From Bacillota bacterium (GTDB taxonomy: Bacteria > Bacillota > Clostridia > Christensenellales > Aristaeellaceae), in NCBI GenBank assembly GCA_023411375.1, contig JAEYOW010000035.1, positions 22,618 through 86,617 of the forward strand: a DNA stretch of 64,000 nucleotides, in the 5' to 3' direction. Every line of letters starts with the position of its first letter. The first letter of the stretch is position 1. Made by a program: the position numbers and the translations under genes. Positions 16,737 through 26,492 of this stretch are shown one piece after another. Under the pieces are notes generated by a model that worked only from the letters and a program-made list of their open reading frames with translations, did no database searches and was not told the DNA's origin.

Positions 16737-17945
16737 ATGCCCTTTACCCAGCAACCCTTGAACTATGCGGCCGAATATAGCCGCGCCCTTGCCAACGCCT
16801 ACCCCTATCTGAGCTACTTCGGCGAGGTATGGGCTTCCCCCAACTCCACCCTGTACCGCCCTGGCAACGCCAAGACGGTATACATTCCGTCGATGACCGT
16901 GAGCGGCGCGCAAGCCGTGAACCGGGACAGGATTGACGGCGTGTTTGCCCGCAACTTCAACAACGAGTATCAACCCGTGACCATGACGATGGACCGCGAA
17001 TGGTCTACGCTGGTAGACCCCATGGATATCCAGCAGAGCAATGAGGTAGCGACCATTGCAAATATCACCCGCACGTTTAACGAGTTCCAAAAGTTGCCGG
17101 AGATGGATGCTTACGCCGCTTCTCATTTGTCGAGCTTCGCGTCCGGCTTTGGCGGCGTGGATTCCACGACGCTGACTGCGGAAAATATCCTCGCGCAGTG
17201 GGACAGCTACCTTGTGTACATGACCAACCAGCGCATTAACCGTGATCGCCTGGTTGCCTACATGACGCCGGGTACTTATAAGCTGCTTAAGGAGGCCGCC
17301 GGTATCACTCGGTTTGTACAGGCTGATACGGGTATCCGCAATGTTGATCGCAACGTCGGACGACTGGACGGCGTCCTGATCAAAGAGGTTCCCGGCGACA
17401 TGATGCAAACGGCTTACGACTTCGACATCGGTTGGACGGCCGCCGCCGGGGCCAAGCAGATCAACATGCTCCTGCTTGACCCGCTGGCCGTCATTGCTCC
17501 TGTTATCTACGAGACCAGCATGATGAGCGCCCCGACCGCACAGAGCAAGGGCAAGTGGCTGTACTACGAGCGCTATTACTACGATGTATTCGCGCTGAAC
17601 AACCGCCTCGCGGGCTTCTTCGCCAACATGAGCGCCCCGACGCTTGGAACGTTGACCGTCACCAGCACTGCCGGTACGGCGTCCGGCGCAAGCGTAATCA
17701 CGGCGACCGGCTCCGGGCTCGGGCTGTACGGAACCGAAACCTACATCAGCACTGAAAACACTTCCGCGCCGGAACTTACTTACGGTGCGGCGCTGCCTTC
17801 CGGCGCGACCTGGGCTGTTATGGCAAGCAATCCCGTGACCGTCACCGGCCTGACCGCGAGCAAATACTCAAGCGTGGCGGTTGTCAACAAGCAGACCGGG
17901 CACGTAATCGCAGGCGGCAGCGCTGTACAGGTCGTTGGCTCTTAA
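16737..17945 (+). CDS. Major capsid protein with C-terminal Ig-like extension
   Basis: A 402-residue protein, ATG 16737 with aaaaggag nine bases upstream. Residues ~1–298 form the shell protein (NRINRDRLVAYMTPG-like and YYERYYYDVFALNNR segments typical of phage coats placed after GP20 scaffold). From ~300, a Thr/Ser/Gly-rich β domain begins at APTLGTLTVTSTAG. The same motif opens the C-terminal domain of the tail tube protein. The added domain probably projects from the capsid surface. High expression is expected. Confidence 0.88.
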   Translation: MPFTQQPLNYAAEYSRALANAYPYLSYFGEVWASPNSTLYRPGNAKTVYIPSMTVSGAQAVNRDRIDGVFARNFNNEYQPVTMTMDREWSTLVDPMDIQQSNEVATIANITRTFNEFQKLPEMDAYAASHLSSFASGFGGVDSTTLTAENILAQWDSYLVYMTNQRINRDRLVAYMTPGTYKLLKEAAGITRFVQADTGIRNVDRNVGRLDGVLIKEVPGDMMQTAYDFDIGWTAAAGAKQINMLLLDPLAVIAPVIYETSMMSAPTAQSKGKWLYYERYYYDVFALNNRLAGFFANMSAPTLGTLTVTSTAGTASGASVITATGSGLGLYGTETYISTENTSAPELTYGAALPSGATWAVMASNPVTVTGLTASKYSSVAVVNKQTGHVIAGGSAVQVVGS

Positions 17946-17959
17946 GGGGCGTTGATCGT

Positions 17960-18385
17960 ATGGCGATTGTAAGCTACGACTGGTATGCAACCGTCTACAT
18001 GGGGGAGGTCGTTGATGAAACGGCCTTCCCCCGCCTTGAGGCGCGTGCGGAGGATGCGGTCGGAGCCCTGACGCGCTGGCGGGTAAACGCGGACAACCTG
18101 AGCACCTTCCCGACTTTGACCCAGGAATTATACAAGAAAGCCATCTGCGCACAGGTGGAATACCTGGACTATAACGGCGATCAGGTTATGTTTGACGGCT
18201 CTGGCGACGTCGGTTTTACCGCCGGAAAAGTCAGCGTGAACAGTAGTGGGTACGGACAGGAAACAAAAAACCGCGCAGTTTCCAGCCTTAGCCCGCTCGT
18301 TACCACCTATCTTGAGCAAACGGGGTTGTTATACCCGGGCGTAGCTGCCGTAGGGTTTCCGACGGCGTTTGGGAGGTGGATGTAG
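17960..18385 (+). CDS. Head–tail connector protein
   Basis: A 141-residue protein right after the capsid gene. The N-terminal helical part (ETAFPRLEARAEDAVGALTRWRV, then LTQELYKKAICAQVEYL) resembles gp6/gp15-like head–tail connectors that bind below the portal. Its stop overlaps the GTG of the next gene. Confidence 0.72.
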   Translation: MAIVSYDWYATVYMGEVVDETAFPRLEARAEDAVGALTRWRVNADNLSTFPTLTQELYKKAICAQVEYLDYNGDQVMFDGSGDVGFTAGKVSVNSSGYGQETKNRAVSSLSPLVTTYLEQTGLLYPGVAAVGFPTAFGRWM

Positions 18386-18747
18386 TGTTCAGGCCCATTC
18401 CTGCACGCATTTTGCGCAGCACGGCAACGGTCATGGAGTGTACCGGGACCGACTTATATCAAAAGCCCGTGTATGCGCTCCACGAAGTAACCCGCGTACA
18501 TTTGCAAGACACGAACGAGGTGCACCGCACGGCTGAAAACACCGAGGTTGTGCTGCGATCCATCCTGTTTGTCGACGCCCGAATCTCAAAGCCTGCGCTT
18601 GACTATGAGGCGCTTTTCGCGCAAAGCCTGTCAAACGGCGGGGTGATGAAAATTGTCGTCCGTGGAATTCCATACACGGTAGTAAGCGTTGACAGAGTAT
18701 CAAACGACGTGGACAGACTGCATCATTGGGAAATTGGTCTTGTGTAA
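18385..18747 (+). CDS. Phage minor capsid/head-completion protein 1
   Basis: A 120-residue protein from GTG 18385 (gggagg eight bases upstream); a GTG at 18376 is the alternative. It fits the Minor_capsid_1 group by position: connector, this gene, then Minor_capsid_2-like and Minor_capsid_3-like genes. It is β-rich, with a TEVVLRSILFVDARISKP core. Probably a head-completion or stopper component. Confidence 0.65.
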   Translation: MFRPIPARILRSTATVMECTGTDLYQKPVYALHEVTRVHLQDTNEVHRTAENTEVVLRSILFVDARISKPALDYEALFAQSLSNGGVMKIVVRGIPYTVVSVDRVSNDVDRLHHWEIGLV

Positions 18748-18759
18748 GGGAGGTCGCTC

Positions 18760-19173
18760 ATGCCTGTAAAAATCAACATCAACAAGGCGGCTGTGCGCCG
18801 CCATGCGAAAGAGGCGTGGGACAAGGCGCTGCCGACGTTGAGCGAAGAGGTGTTGAAGGACTGCAATGAATTCGCTCCGCAAGACAATGGGGCGTTGATT
18901 GCGTCCTCCCAGCAAAACAGCGTGCCGAAAACCGGAACGCTCGTATGGAACACTCCCTATGCTCAATATCTATGGTATGGAATATTGATGGTAGCGCCGA
19001 ATGGCTCGGCTTGGGCGAAAAAAGGCGAAAAAAAACATACCACCGGGAAGCCGCTGCATTTCAGCAAAGATCAAAACCCGAAGGCTACTAAAATGTGGAC
19101 GCTTGCCGCCAAACGCAAATACAAGGAAAAATGGCGAAAGCAAGCTGAAAAACTGATGGAGGAAAACCTGTGA
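18760..19173 (+). CDS. Minor capsid / HK97 gp10-like tail-completion protein
   Basis: A 137-residue basic protein. The phrases CNEFAPQDNGALIASS and WNTPYAQYLWYG are typical of the gp10/minor capsid family (residues promised to be outside membranes after lysis and tail joining). It overlaps the next gene by four bases. Confidence 0.75.
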   Translation: MPVKININKAAVRRHAKEAWDKALPTLSEEVLKDCNEFAPQDNGALIASSQQNSVPKTGTLVWNTPYAQYLWYGILMVAPNGSAWAKKGEKKHTTGKPLHFSKDQNPKATKMWTLAAKRKYKEKWRKQAEKLMEENL

Positions 19174-19565
19174 GCATTGTTGATGAGGTGATGGAGGCCG
19201 TCATAGCACTTGCGCAATCCACGCAGCCGTTTGCAACCATCCGGCGCGGGCCGCTGTCCGCTGGGAACGCAATCAGCATTGAACTAGGCCCAAGTTCCCC
19301 CGAATCAACGTTCCTGACGAAGAATAACGTGATGGGATTGGATGTGGTGCTTAACGGCAAGCACGCCGACCTCGATGTGCTTTCGGAGGCCCTGACGCTG
19401 ATCCACAACCGCCTGACGCGGGCGAAAGACTACCCGCGCGCCGCCGGGTGGCAGCTCACTAATATCTGGACGACCAGCCTCCCCCGCCTGATCGGCAGGG
19501 AAGCGAATAACTCATGGCTGATGGGGAGCGCCCTGTCGGTCGAATTTTTTTATAAAGGAGTGTAA
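19170..19565 (+). CDS. Minor capsid protein 3 / tail terminator-like
   Basis: A 131-residue protein from GTG 19170 overlapping the previous stop (GTGA). Position between a gp10-like gene and the tail tube gene, together with the core NNVMGLDVVLNGKHADLDVLSEAL, fits Minor_capsid_3 or tail-terminator proteins that cap the tube. Confidence 0.68.
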   Translation: MSIVDEVMEAVIALAQSTQPFATIRRGPLSAGNAISIELGPSSPESTFLTKNNVMGLDVVLNGKHADLDVLSEALTLIHNRLTRAKDYPRAAGWQLTNIWTTSLPRLIGREANNSWLMGSALSVEFFYKGV

Positions 19566-19568
19566 GGC

Positions 19569-20327
19569 ATGCCCGAAGTAACGAACGATGTACAGCTTCT
19601 GTTAGAAAACGTATGGGCTACCAAGGTTGAAATCGGAACAAGCAAGGACGCAAGCGGCGCATGGGTATACAGCGAGCTGTGCGAAGGCATCGAGAACTTT
19701 GAGGAGGACGTCGGCAGCCAGAACCAGCAGTATTTCTTCATGTGCCTCAAGGGGTACGCGGACAACGAGGCGACGGGCCTCGCGCCGCAGTTTACCGTCA
19801 GCGGCCGCAGGGTGTACGGCGACGCTGCGCAGGAATATATCTGGGGGCTTAAATATGAGCTGGGCAACACCCGCAAGACGAGCCTCCGCGTAAGCGTTAC
19901 CGACCCAAGCGGAATTGTGCCCGTGGTGCACACTATCACCTGCGGCGCAACGATTCTTGACATCGTAACCATCGGCGGCGCGGCTACGGACAACAGCCCG
20001 TTTAACTTCACTTTGGCGATCAACGGCAAGCCCGCGCTGGAATCCACCCCGCAGCTCGGCGCCCTGACCGTGACCAGCACGGCGGGTGAGAGCGGGAAAA
20101 CCGTGCTTTCCGTCACCCCCGCCCTTGGAGCCGGGAACTCTTATGTCTATAAGACCGGCGAGACTGTGACGCTTCCCGTGGCTGGGACTGTGGTCGCCGG
20201 GTGGACGGAATGGGACGGCTCCGCTCCGATTACCGCCACGAACGGGCAGCAGATCGGCGTGGTTGAGGTCAACGCGCAGACCGTCGCCCTTAAGGGCGGC
20301 ACCGCCACGGTTGTATCCGGGACTTAA
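19569..20327 (+). CDS. Major tail tube protein with C-terminal Ig-like domain
   Basis: A 252-residue protein. Residues ~1–158 are the tube protein (QLLLENVWATKVEIG start, NQQYFFMCLKGYADNEATG and an AQEYIWGLKYELGNTRK segment). From ~160 a β domain starts at TPQLGALTVTSTAG, the same opening as the capsid extension. A perfect terminator follows, as expected for a very highly expressed tail gene. Confidence 0.85.
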   Translation: MPEVTNDVQLLLENVWATKVEIGTSKDASGAWVYSELCEGIENFEEDVGSQNQQYFFMCLKGYADNEATGLAPQFTVSGRRVYGDAAQEYIWGLKYELGNTRKTSLRVSVTDPSGIVPVVHTITCGATILDIVTIGGAATDNSPFNFTLAINGKPALESTPQLGALTVTSTAGESGKTVLSVTPALGAGNSYVYKTGETVTLPVAGTVVAGWTEWDGSAPITATNGQQIGVVEVNAQTVALKGGTATVVSGT

Positions 20328-20334
20328 CACAGCA

Positions 20335-20364
20335 GGGAGGGCGACAAATCGCCCTCCCCTTTTT
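20335..20364 (+). terminator. Strong terminator after the tail tube gene
   Basis: A perfect ten-base-pair stem GGGAGGGCGA/TCGCCCTCCC with a CAAA loop is followed by C and five T. It would set the step-down between abundant tube protein and the tail assembly genes. Confidence 0.9.
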
Positions 20365-20378
20365 AGGAGGGATTCCCT

Positions 20379-20732
20379 ATGTTTGGCTCTTACAAACTCA
20401 CCCTTCACCGGGTACGCGACGCGATCACGGTAGCCGAGGGCGGCGAAAAGCTGAAACTGACGGTTGACGCGGACGCGCTCGGAATCCATACGCGCATCGG
20501 GAAAGCGCTGGACAAGTTGAAAGCGTTGAGCAACGATATCGATAACCCGGAAAAGGCCGGAGAAGCGGCGCGAACCTTTGCGGCCTCCATCTTTGGCGAC
20601 AAGCAGGCCGAAACCCTGATGGCCTTTTACAGCGATGACGCCGCCGCAGTCATTGCCATATGCACCCAATACCTCAACGGACGGTTGAGCAAGCGCATTG
20701 TGGCCGCGCAGAAGCGGGCGATTCGGCGGTGA
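20379..20732 (+). CDS. Tail assembly chaperone (gp14-like)
   Basis: A 117-residue protein between tail tube and tape measure, the place of tail assembly chaperones. It is helical in its second half (KALDKLKALSNDIDNP, EAARTFAASIFG) and ends with a basic tail. No slippery frameshift site linking it to the next gene is obvious; instead the next frame starts at an overlapping GTGA. Confidence 0.7.
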   Translation: MFGSYKLTLHRVRDAITVAEGGEKLKLTVDADALGIHTRIGKALDKLKALSNDIDNPEKAGEAARTFAASIFGDKQAETLMAFYSDDAAAVIAICTQYLNGRLSKRIVAAQKRAIRR

Positions 20733-21307
20733 AGATGCACGAAGCCTATCCTAACTCCATCGAGGCGGACGGGCGTGTTTATCGCCTTAATACGGGCTTT
20801 AAACGCGTGCTGCGCTCGACGGAGCTGTTAGGAGACGCGCGCCTGCATCCGGATGTGCGCAGATGGGCGGCCCTGCGCGAAATCATACGCGGGAAACTGC
20901 CGAGAGACCCGGAAAAGCAAGCGCGGTTGTTGGAAGTCGCCCAGCGGTTATTTTTTCCTCCCGGGAAACCCGGGAAGCGCACAATCAGCCTGGAACAAGA
21001 CGCGGACCTGATCAGGGCCGCGTTTTTGCAGGTATACCGGATTGACCTTGCACAGAAGGACATCGGCTGGTTCTGCTTTTGCGAGCTTTTAAGCAATATT
21101 CCGGCGGGTACGCGGCTCGCGGACGTGATCGACATCAGAACCCGCCCGATGCCGAAGCCGACAAAGCACAACGCCGAAGAACGGCAACGGCTGTTGGCAG
21201 CCAAGGCGGCGGTTGCAATCCGGCTTAGCCCGGAAGAAGAAACGGCATCCCGAAAAAAGAGCGCCGCAGCCTTTGCGCGGGCGCTTATGAGCATGGCAAG
21301 GAAGTGA
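20729..21307 (+). CDS. Tail assembly protein (Gp15-like)
   Basis: A ~192-residue protein starting at GTG 20729 (GTGA overlap) or ATG 20735. The phrases NSIEADGRVYRLNTGFKRVL and DIGWFCFCELLSNIP are like the bacteriophage Gp15 family, the second tail chaperone. The C-terminus is basic and helical. It precedes the tape measure gene by four bases. Confidence 0.75.
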   Translation: MKMHEAYPNSIEADGRVYRLNTGFKRVLRSTELLGDARLHPDVRRWAALREIIRGKLPRDPEKQARLLEVAQRLFFPPGKPGKRTISLEQDADLIRAAFLQVYRIDLAQKDIGWFCFCELLSNIPAGTRLADVIDIRTRPMPKPTKHNAEERQRLLAAKAAVAIRLSPEEETASRKKSAAAFARALMSMARK

Positions 21308-21311
21308 GAGC

Positions 21312-23924
21312 ATGGCATCGGATGGACGTGTTGTATTCCAGATTACGGGCGATGATTCGGAACTTGAATCCACCCTTAAGGACGCTACAAATGCTATCGA
21401 AAGCGAAACCAAAAAATGGGATAAAAACACATCGGGGTTTGCTTCAAAAATCAAAGAGCAATTCGCCAGTATCGGCCCCAGCATCAAACAGGCGTTCAGC
21501 TTTTCCCTCGGCACGCTGATCGCCGACGCGCTAAAGTCCGCCGGGCAAGCAATTCTGCAATTCGGGAAAGAGGCGGTTGGGCTTGCGAGCGACCTCGAAG
21601 AAGTACAGAACGTTGTTGACGTTACCTTTGAGGGCGACGCTGCGGAAATCAACCGATGGTCGAAAAGCGCCAATAAATCCTTTGGCCTCACAGAGCTAAA
21701 AGCGAAGCAGTACACCTCTACGATTGGCGCGATGCTCAAATCCAGCGGACTGGCCGGGAAATCCGTTACGTCCATGAGCAAGGACATGACGGGGTTGGCC
21801 GCAGACATGGCGAGCTTTTACAACCTCGACATGGATACGGCGTTTGAGAAGATACGAAGCGGCATTTCGGGGGAAACCGAGCCTCTTAAGGCGCTTGGAA
21901 TCAATCTGAGTGTCGCCAACCTGGAAGCCTTCGCCCTGTCGCAGGGCATTACCAAGAGCTATCAGGCCATGTCGCAGGCCGAGCAGGTGACGCTGCGTTA
22001 TAACTACCTAATGAGCGTTACCAGCGACGCGCAGGGAGACTTTGCCCGCACCACGGACAGCCTGGCTAACGCGCAACGGGTGCTGGAAGGCAACATTGAA
22101 ACCCTAAAGACCAACATCGGCAACACGCTGCTCCCGATTGTGAGCGGCGCGGTTACCGCGATTAATGACCTTTTCAAGGCGCTGACGCCGGAACTGTCTC
22201 TTACTGAAACGTTTACCGGAATCGAAGAACAGTACACCGCTACCGTGGAGGATATCAACGGTAAGGAGTTTACGGCGCAGGGGCTCATAGACGAGTTGGC
22301 AAGATTGGAGAGCAAAACATCTCTTACCAACCAAGAGCAACTGGTCTGGAAAGCCACTCTAGAAGAATTGGTAAAAACGATACCGGAGCTAAGCAAGTAT
22401 ATCAACCTCGAAACCGGAGAGCTGCTTGTAAGCACAAGCGCCTTGCGCGACAATACAACGTCTTGGGCAGAAAATTCCCGGGCGAAGGCCCTGGCAACCG
22501 CCATGCAGGAAAAATATAACGCGCTTGCAGCACAAGAAGTTGACGTCGCTGGGCAGGAAGTGGCCTATACCAAGAAGTGGAAAGAGTGGCAGAAGGTAGA
22601 GACTGACCGTCTTGACCTGATGAACAAAATCCGCAAGGCCGCCGGGATGCAGTCGGTGACGATGGAAGAACTTGCGGAGGATTACGGGTTTGTAGACGCT
22701 TCAATGTTTGGGCTGGGGCCTGAATATGCAGATTCGATAAACGCTTACAATCAAATGACGGTATCTGCAATGGGCCTAAGTAGCGAAACGGATACCCTAA
22801 GGTCAACATGGGAAACGTCGCGCGAAGAACTTGACAAGAACCGCGAAAGCCTTGAAGCCACTACAGAAGCTTTAGGCTATGATACGGAGGCAACCAAGGC
22901 CAACGCGGAGGCAAATGTGCGCTTGTCGGAGGAAGCCGTTGCCCGCCTCAATGCGACGCAGGAAGCGCTAAAGCCCGTTCTTGAATATCAGCAAAAAGTA
23001 AGAGACGCCACGCGCGAACAGGTAAATTCTGTAGTTAAGGGATTTGAAGAATTAAAAAGAGGTACCGACGCATCCATAGAAGGAATGATAAAAGGGCTAA
23101 GTAGTCAGCTTATATATATGGATGAATATTCTACGAACATGAAAAAAGCGGCGCAGATGGGCGTAGATGAGGGGCTTCTTGCTTCGTTGTCCGACGGAAG
23201 CTTGCAAAGCGCGGAATATTTAGCGGCAATTGTAACCGGCTCAGCAGACCAGATTGCAACCCTGAACGAAAAATGGAAAGATACTGAAACAGGGAAGGAA
23301 ACATTTGCGCAAGTCCTTAGCGATACTAAACTTGCCGCAGACACTGAATACGATGCTATCGTTGCAAAGGCTATTGAGACAATAGAAGCCCTTGACCAGC
23401 AAGATGCCGCAAAACAAAGTCTATCAAATACGGTACTTGGAATCGTGGAGGGAATTGATTCTCAAGCACCGGAGGTGCAACGCGCCGTTTCTGATGTCCT
23501 GGCAATGTTAAGTCAAATTGAAGGTTATAGCTTTTCGTTTGGTGATATCTGGTTAGGGCGAACTCCAAAGAAAAGGCCAAACAGCACGGTAAAGCCCGGT
23601 CGCGTTGGAAGATACGCGGACGGTCTTGATTATGTCCCATACGACGATTTCCCCGCATATCTGCATAAAGGAGAAATGGTCCTCACCGCTGACGAAGCCT
23701 CCATGATGCGTGATTTCAGCGCCGTCAACAGCGTAAAGAGCGCCCCCGCGTCAAGCTCCGGGACGGACTATAACGCGCTGATGCAGGCGCTTGGCAGCGC
23801 GTCCAACACGGGCGGCGACGTGTACGTGTACATAGGCGGCGAACAGGTCGAGGCTGTTGTCAGCCGGCAGCAGGCAGATAACTACAAGGCGTTGGAAAGG
23901 AGCGGGTGGCGTGCTGATCTATAA
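21312..23924 (+). CDS. Tail tape measure protein
   Basis: An 870-residue protein. The N-terminal ~260 residues match the tape-measure core: TSTIGAMLKSSGLAGKSVTSMSKDMTGLAADMASFYN-type text (residues ~137–175), then a hydrophobic helix pair. A long helical middle follows, then a C-terminal ADGLDYVPYDDFPAYLHKGEMVLTADEA module typical of these proteins. It sets tail length and is ejected during infection. Bases ~23,000–23,600 look more AT-rich than flanks. Confidence 0.93.
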   Translation: MASDGRVVFQITGDDSELESTLKDATNAIESETKKWDKNTSGFASKIKEQFASIGPSIKQAFSFSLGTLIADALKSAGQAILQFGKEAVGLASDLEEVQNVVDVTFEGDAAEINRWSKSANKSFGLTELKAKQYTSTIGAMLKSSGLAGKSVTSMSKDMTGLAADMASFYNLDMDTAFEKIRSGISGETEPLKALGINLSVANLEAFALSQGITKSYQAMSQAEQVTLRYNYLMSVTSDAQGDFARTTDSLANAQRVLEGNIETLKTNIGNTLLPIVSGAVTAINDLFKALTPELSLTETFTGIEEQYTATVEDINGKEFTAQGLIDELARLESKTSLTNQEQLVWKATLEELVKTIPELSKYINLETGELLVSTSALRDNTTSWAENSRAKALATAMQEKYNALAAQEVDVAGQEVAYTKKWKEWQKVETDRLDLMNKIRKAAGMQSVTMEELAEDYGFVDASMFGLGPEYADSINAYNQMTVSAMGLSSETDTLRSTWETSREELDKNRESLEATTEALGYDTEATKANAEANVRLSEEAVARLNATQEALKPVLEYQQKVRDATREQVNSVVKGFEELKRGTDASIEGMIKGLSSQLIYMDEYSTNMKKAAQMGVDEGLLASLSDGSLQSAEYLAAIVTGSADQIATLNEKWKDTETGKETFAQVLSDTKLAADTEYDAIVAKAIETIEALDQQDAAKQSLSNTVLGIVEGIDSQAPEVQRAVSDVLAMLSQIEGYSFSFGDIWLGRTPKKRPNSTVKPGRVGRYADGLDYVPYDDFPAYLHKGEMVLTADEASMMRDFSAVNSVKSAPASSSGTDYNALMQALGSASNTGGDVYVYIGGEQVEAVVSRQQADNYKALERSGWRADL

Positions 23925-24612
23925 CGGCGCAGCGCTTGAAGATATTGCGCCTGCGCAGATTGTCGATATCACGGTAAGCCCCGTCAAGCAAAAGGTTACA
24001 TCCCGCTCACGCGCCATATTGAGCGGGGAGGACTTTGTAAGAATTCGCGGGGAGACGCGCACGATCAAGGTCACGTTTGCACTGCTTACCCAGGACGCGG
24101 ACGCCAGGGCCGCGCAGGCGCAGGCCGTTCGGCGCTGGTCGGCGGCCACACAGCCGAAACGCCTATTGCTGCCGGACCGGCAAACGCAGTATATCAATGC
24201 CGTTTGCACCACGCCGCCGGAGATCAGCATACGCGAGTGGTGGAAGGTATGCAATATGACCTTTACGGCCTACGATCCGTTTTTCGCGGATACGGACGAG
24301 CACAGCGTTTCCTGTGGGACGGGCTTTGAGGTGTCCGGGAGCAGCGCACCCGACATGCGAATTCAGGCCGACCTACTGGTTGCGGTTCCAACGCCGTCGT
24401 GGATATGGAACGACCAAAAGGCGATTTTCCTTTCAGGCGCCGTCGGCCCCGGCCATCTTATCATCGATCTTACGCATCAGACAATCACATTAGACGGTGT
24501 TAGTATCATGACCCAATATAAATGGGTGGTATCCGATTTCTTTGCACCGCAGCTCGGGTTTAACGTTATCGACGGTCGAGGGCGCGTTTATTGGCGGGAA
24601 AGGTGGGAATAA
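23911..24612 (+). CDS. Distal tail protein (Dit-like)
   Basis: A 233-residue protein from GTG 23911, overlapping the tape measure gene, with aaaggag upstream. It fits siphophage Dit proteins: N-terminal β fold with a VTSRSRAILSGEDFVRIRGETRTIKVTF segment, and a WWKVCNMTFTAYDPFF phrase typical of the family. It forms the hexameric hub at the tail tip. Confidence 0.8.
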   Translation: MLIYNGAALEDIAPAQIVDITVSPVKQKVTSRSRAILSGEDFVRIRGETRTIKVTFALLTQDADARAAQAQAVRRWSAATQPKRLLLPDRQTQYINAVCTTPPEISIREWWKVCNMTFTAYDPFFADTDEHSVSCGTGFEVSGSSAPDMRIQADLLVAVPTPSWIWNDQKAIFLSGAVGPGHLIIDLTHQTITLDGVSIMTQYKWVVSDFFAPQLGFNVIDGRGRVYWRERWE

Positions 24613-26483
24613 TGAACTTTACTTTTTTTGGCTTTGACGACAAGGCCATCTATTCCCGGAATGACGCGGTAACCGCCGTATGGACGCAGGAAACGCTTGA
24701 ACTGGACGCGTCGTTTCCCCTTGTGGATGAAAAGCGCATCCAGCGTGGACAGCGCATAGGTTTCGTTGACGGGGAGGGAAGTTTCCAGGCGTTTGAAATC
24801 TACCGCGTTAAAAGCGAACACCCGCAGGGACTGCAAACGCTGAAAGCCTCGCACATTGCCGTTGCGGAGTTGTCAACGGAGGTCGTCGGAATGTATACGC
24901 CCACCAACACAACCCCGAACAACGCCGTTACCATGGCGCTTACCGGCACGCCGTGGACGGTTGGCACGGTTACAGCCTCCAACCGCGCGACAACGGAGGC
25001 GAGCTTTGGAAGCGTATGGAAAGCCTTGTGCGCCGTGCGGGATGCGTGGGGCGTAAAGATCACGCCGCGCGTCACATACAACTCGAACGGGATTACAGGC
25101 CGTTATATTGACGTTGCGCCGGATACAGGGGTTTTTCGCGGGCTGCGGCTGTCTATGATGCGCAATATCGACAAGGCGGGCGTAATCTACGACGACAGCG
25201 AATGCGTTACCGCGCTGTACGGATACGGCAAAAGCGGCCGCGACGAGAACACCGACGCGCCTACTTACGTAGACTTCGGCAGCATTGTATGGACAACTGC
25301 GGGAGGGAAACCGGCCAACAAGCCCGCCGGGCAAAAGTACGTTGAGGACACGACCGCCACGGCGGCCTACGGTCGCAACGGGCGGCCAAGATTCGGGGTA
25401 TACCAGAACAACGACGACGAGGACCCGGCGACGCTCTTACAGCACACGTGGGACGATCTGCAAAAGCGCAACAAACCCAAATTGAGTATTGAGGCGACGA
25501 TCGCCGATCTGCGGAGCTTTGGGTACACGGGAGAGCCTATGGCACTGGGGGACTTGTGCAATGTAGAGATTGAACCGGAAGGGCTTAAGGTACAGGCGAA
25601 AATCGTGCGGCTGTCCGTTGATCTCCTGTATCCGGAAAAGACCAAGCCAACGCTTGGAAACTATATCGAGGACATTGTATATACCACGCGCCAGACCGCG
25701 ATCAACGCATCAACGGGCGCACAGGTTGGCCGCGCAAATCCCTCGTTGCTCAACGGTTATCTTAATACCATGATTACATCCATCCTCTCAACCGGCACGA
25801 ACATGTACACGGACGAGAGCGACGGAAGCTTAGTGTTTGTCTCCTCGGATGGGCAGGCGGCTGTGCGCATTACCGGGTCCGGGCTGCTGCTGGCAAGCAC
25901 CAAGACAGGGAACGTCTGGAACTGGCGCACCGCCATTACCGGCACGGGCATGGTTGCCGACGAGATCACGACCGGCACACTTCGCGCCTCTCTGGTCAAG
26001 ATTTTGGGGAACGCCAACTTCTTTTGGGACGCTGCGGCCATTGTATGCCAGAACCCGCAGAACACCCAACAGCAAATCCGGTTCGGGCTGTACGACGGCA
26101 CGCACTACGGAATCGGCCTCACCCTGGACGGCGGCAGCACATGGGTAACAAGCATGGACTTCGAGGGCATTCACGCACAGAGCGTTTTCGCCAACCAAAT
26201 TCAGGTGGGCATGATCAACGGGAAAGATGCGGGGTATATCCTTGGCGGACAAGTAGGGAGCAGGACTATATCTGGAAACAATCTTGTAGTCAAGTACGCC
26301 GAAGAGGCTGCTTTTAATGTCTTAAAGGCAGATGTTGCAGCGATCGAAAACCTCTTTGCAGGCGTTGGAGTTATCTCCTCCATATACGTTGACACCTTAC
26401 ACTATAGGGGTAATTCCGGAGGTGGTCATCTGCTTGTTAATTGGAAGCCCGCAAGCAGTGCGGTCACCGTATTGAGCAATTAA
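24612..26483 (+). CDS. Tail-associated lysin/endopeptidase-like tail protein (Tal)
   Basis: A 623-residue protein, ATG 24612 overlapping the Dit stop by one base. Residues ~1–370 resemble the prophage endopeptidase tail family (ASFPLVDEKRIQRGQRIGF, SEHPQGLQTLKASHIAVAEL, GEPMALGDLCNVEIEPEGL). The C-terminal third has repeats related to phage tail structural proteins (GTGMVADEITTGTLRASLVKI). It closes the tail tip and may cleave cell wall. Confidence 0.85.
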   Translation: MNFTFFGFDDKAIYSRNDAVTAVWTQETLELDASFPLVDEKRIQRGQRIGFVDGEGSFQAFEIYRVKSEHPQGLQTLKASHIAVAELSTEVVGMYTPTNTTPNNAVTMALTGTPWTVGTVTASNRATTEASFGSVWKALCAVRDAWGVKITPRVTYNSNGITGRYIDVAPDTGVFRGLRLSMMRNIDKAGVIYDDSECVTALYGYGKSGRDENTDAPTYVDFGSIVWTTAGGKPANKPAGQKYVEDTTATAAYGRNGRPRFGVYQNNDDEDPATLLQHTWDDLQKRNKPKLSIEATIADLRSFGYTGEPMALGDLCNVEIEPEGLKVQAKIVRLSVDLLYPEKTKPTLGNYIEDIVYTTRQTAINASTGAQVGRANPSLLNGYLNTMITSILSTGTNMYTDESDGSLVFVSSDGQAAVRITGSGLLLASTKTGNVWNWRTAITGTGMVADEITTGTLRASLVKILGNANFFWDAAAIVCQNPQNTQQQIRFGLYDGTHYGIGLTLDGGSTWVTSMDFEGIHAQSVFANQIQVGMINGKDAGYILGGQVGSRTISGNNLVVKYAEEAAFNVLKADVAAIENLFAGVGVISSIYVDTLHYRGNSGGGHLLVNWKPASSAVTVLSN

Positions 26484-26492
26484 GGAGGGCAC

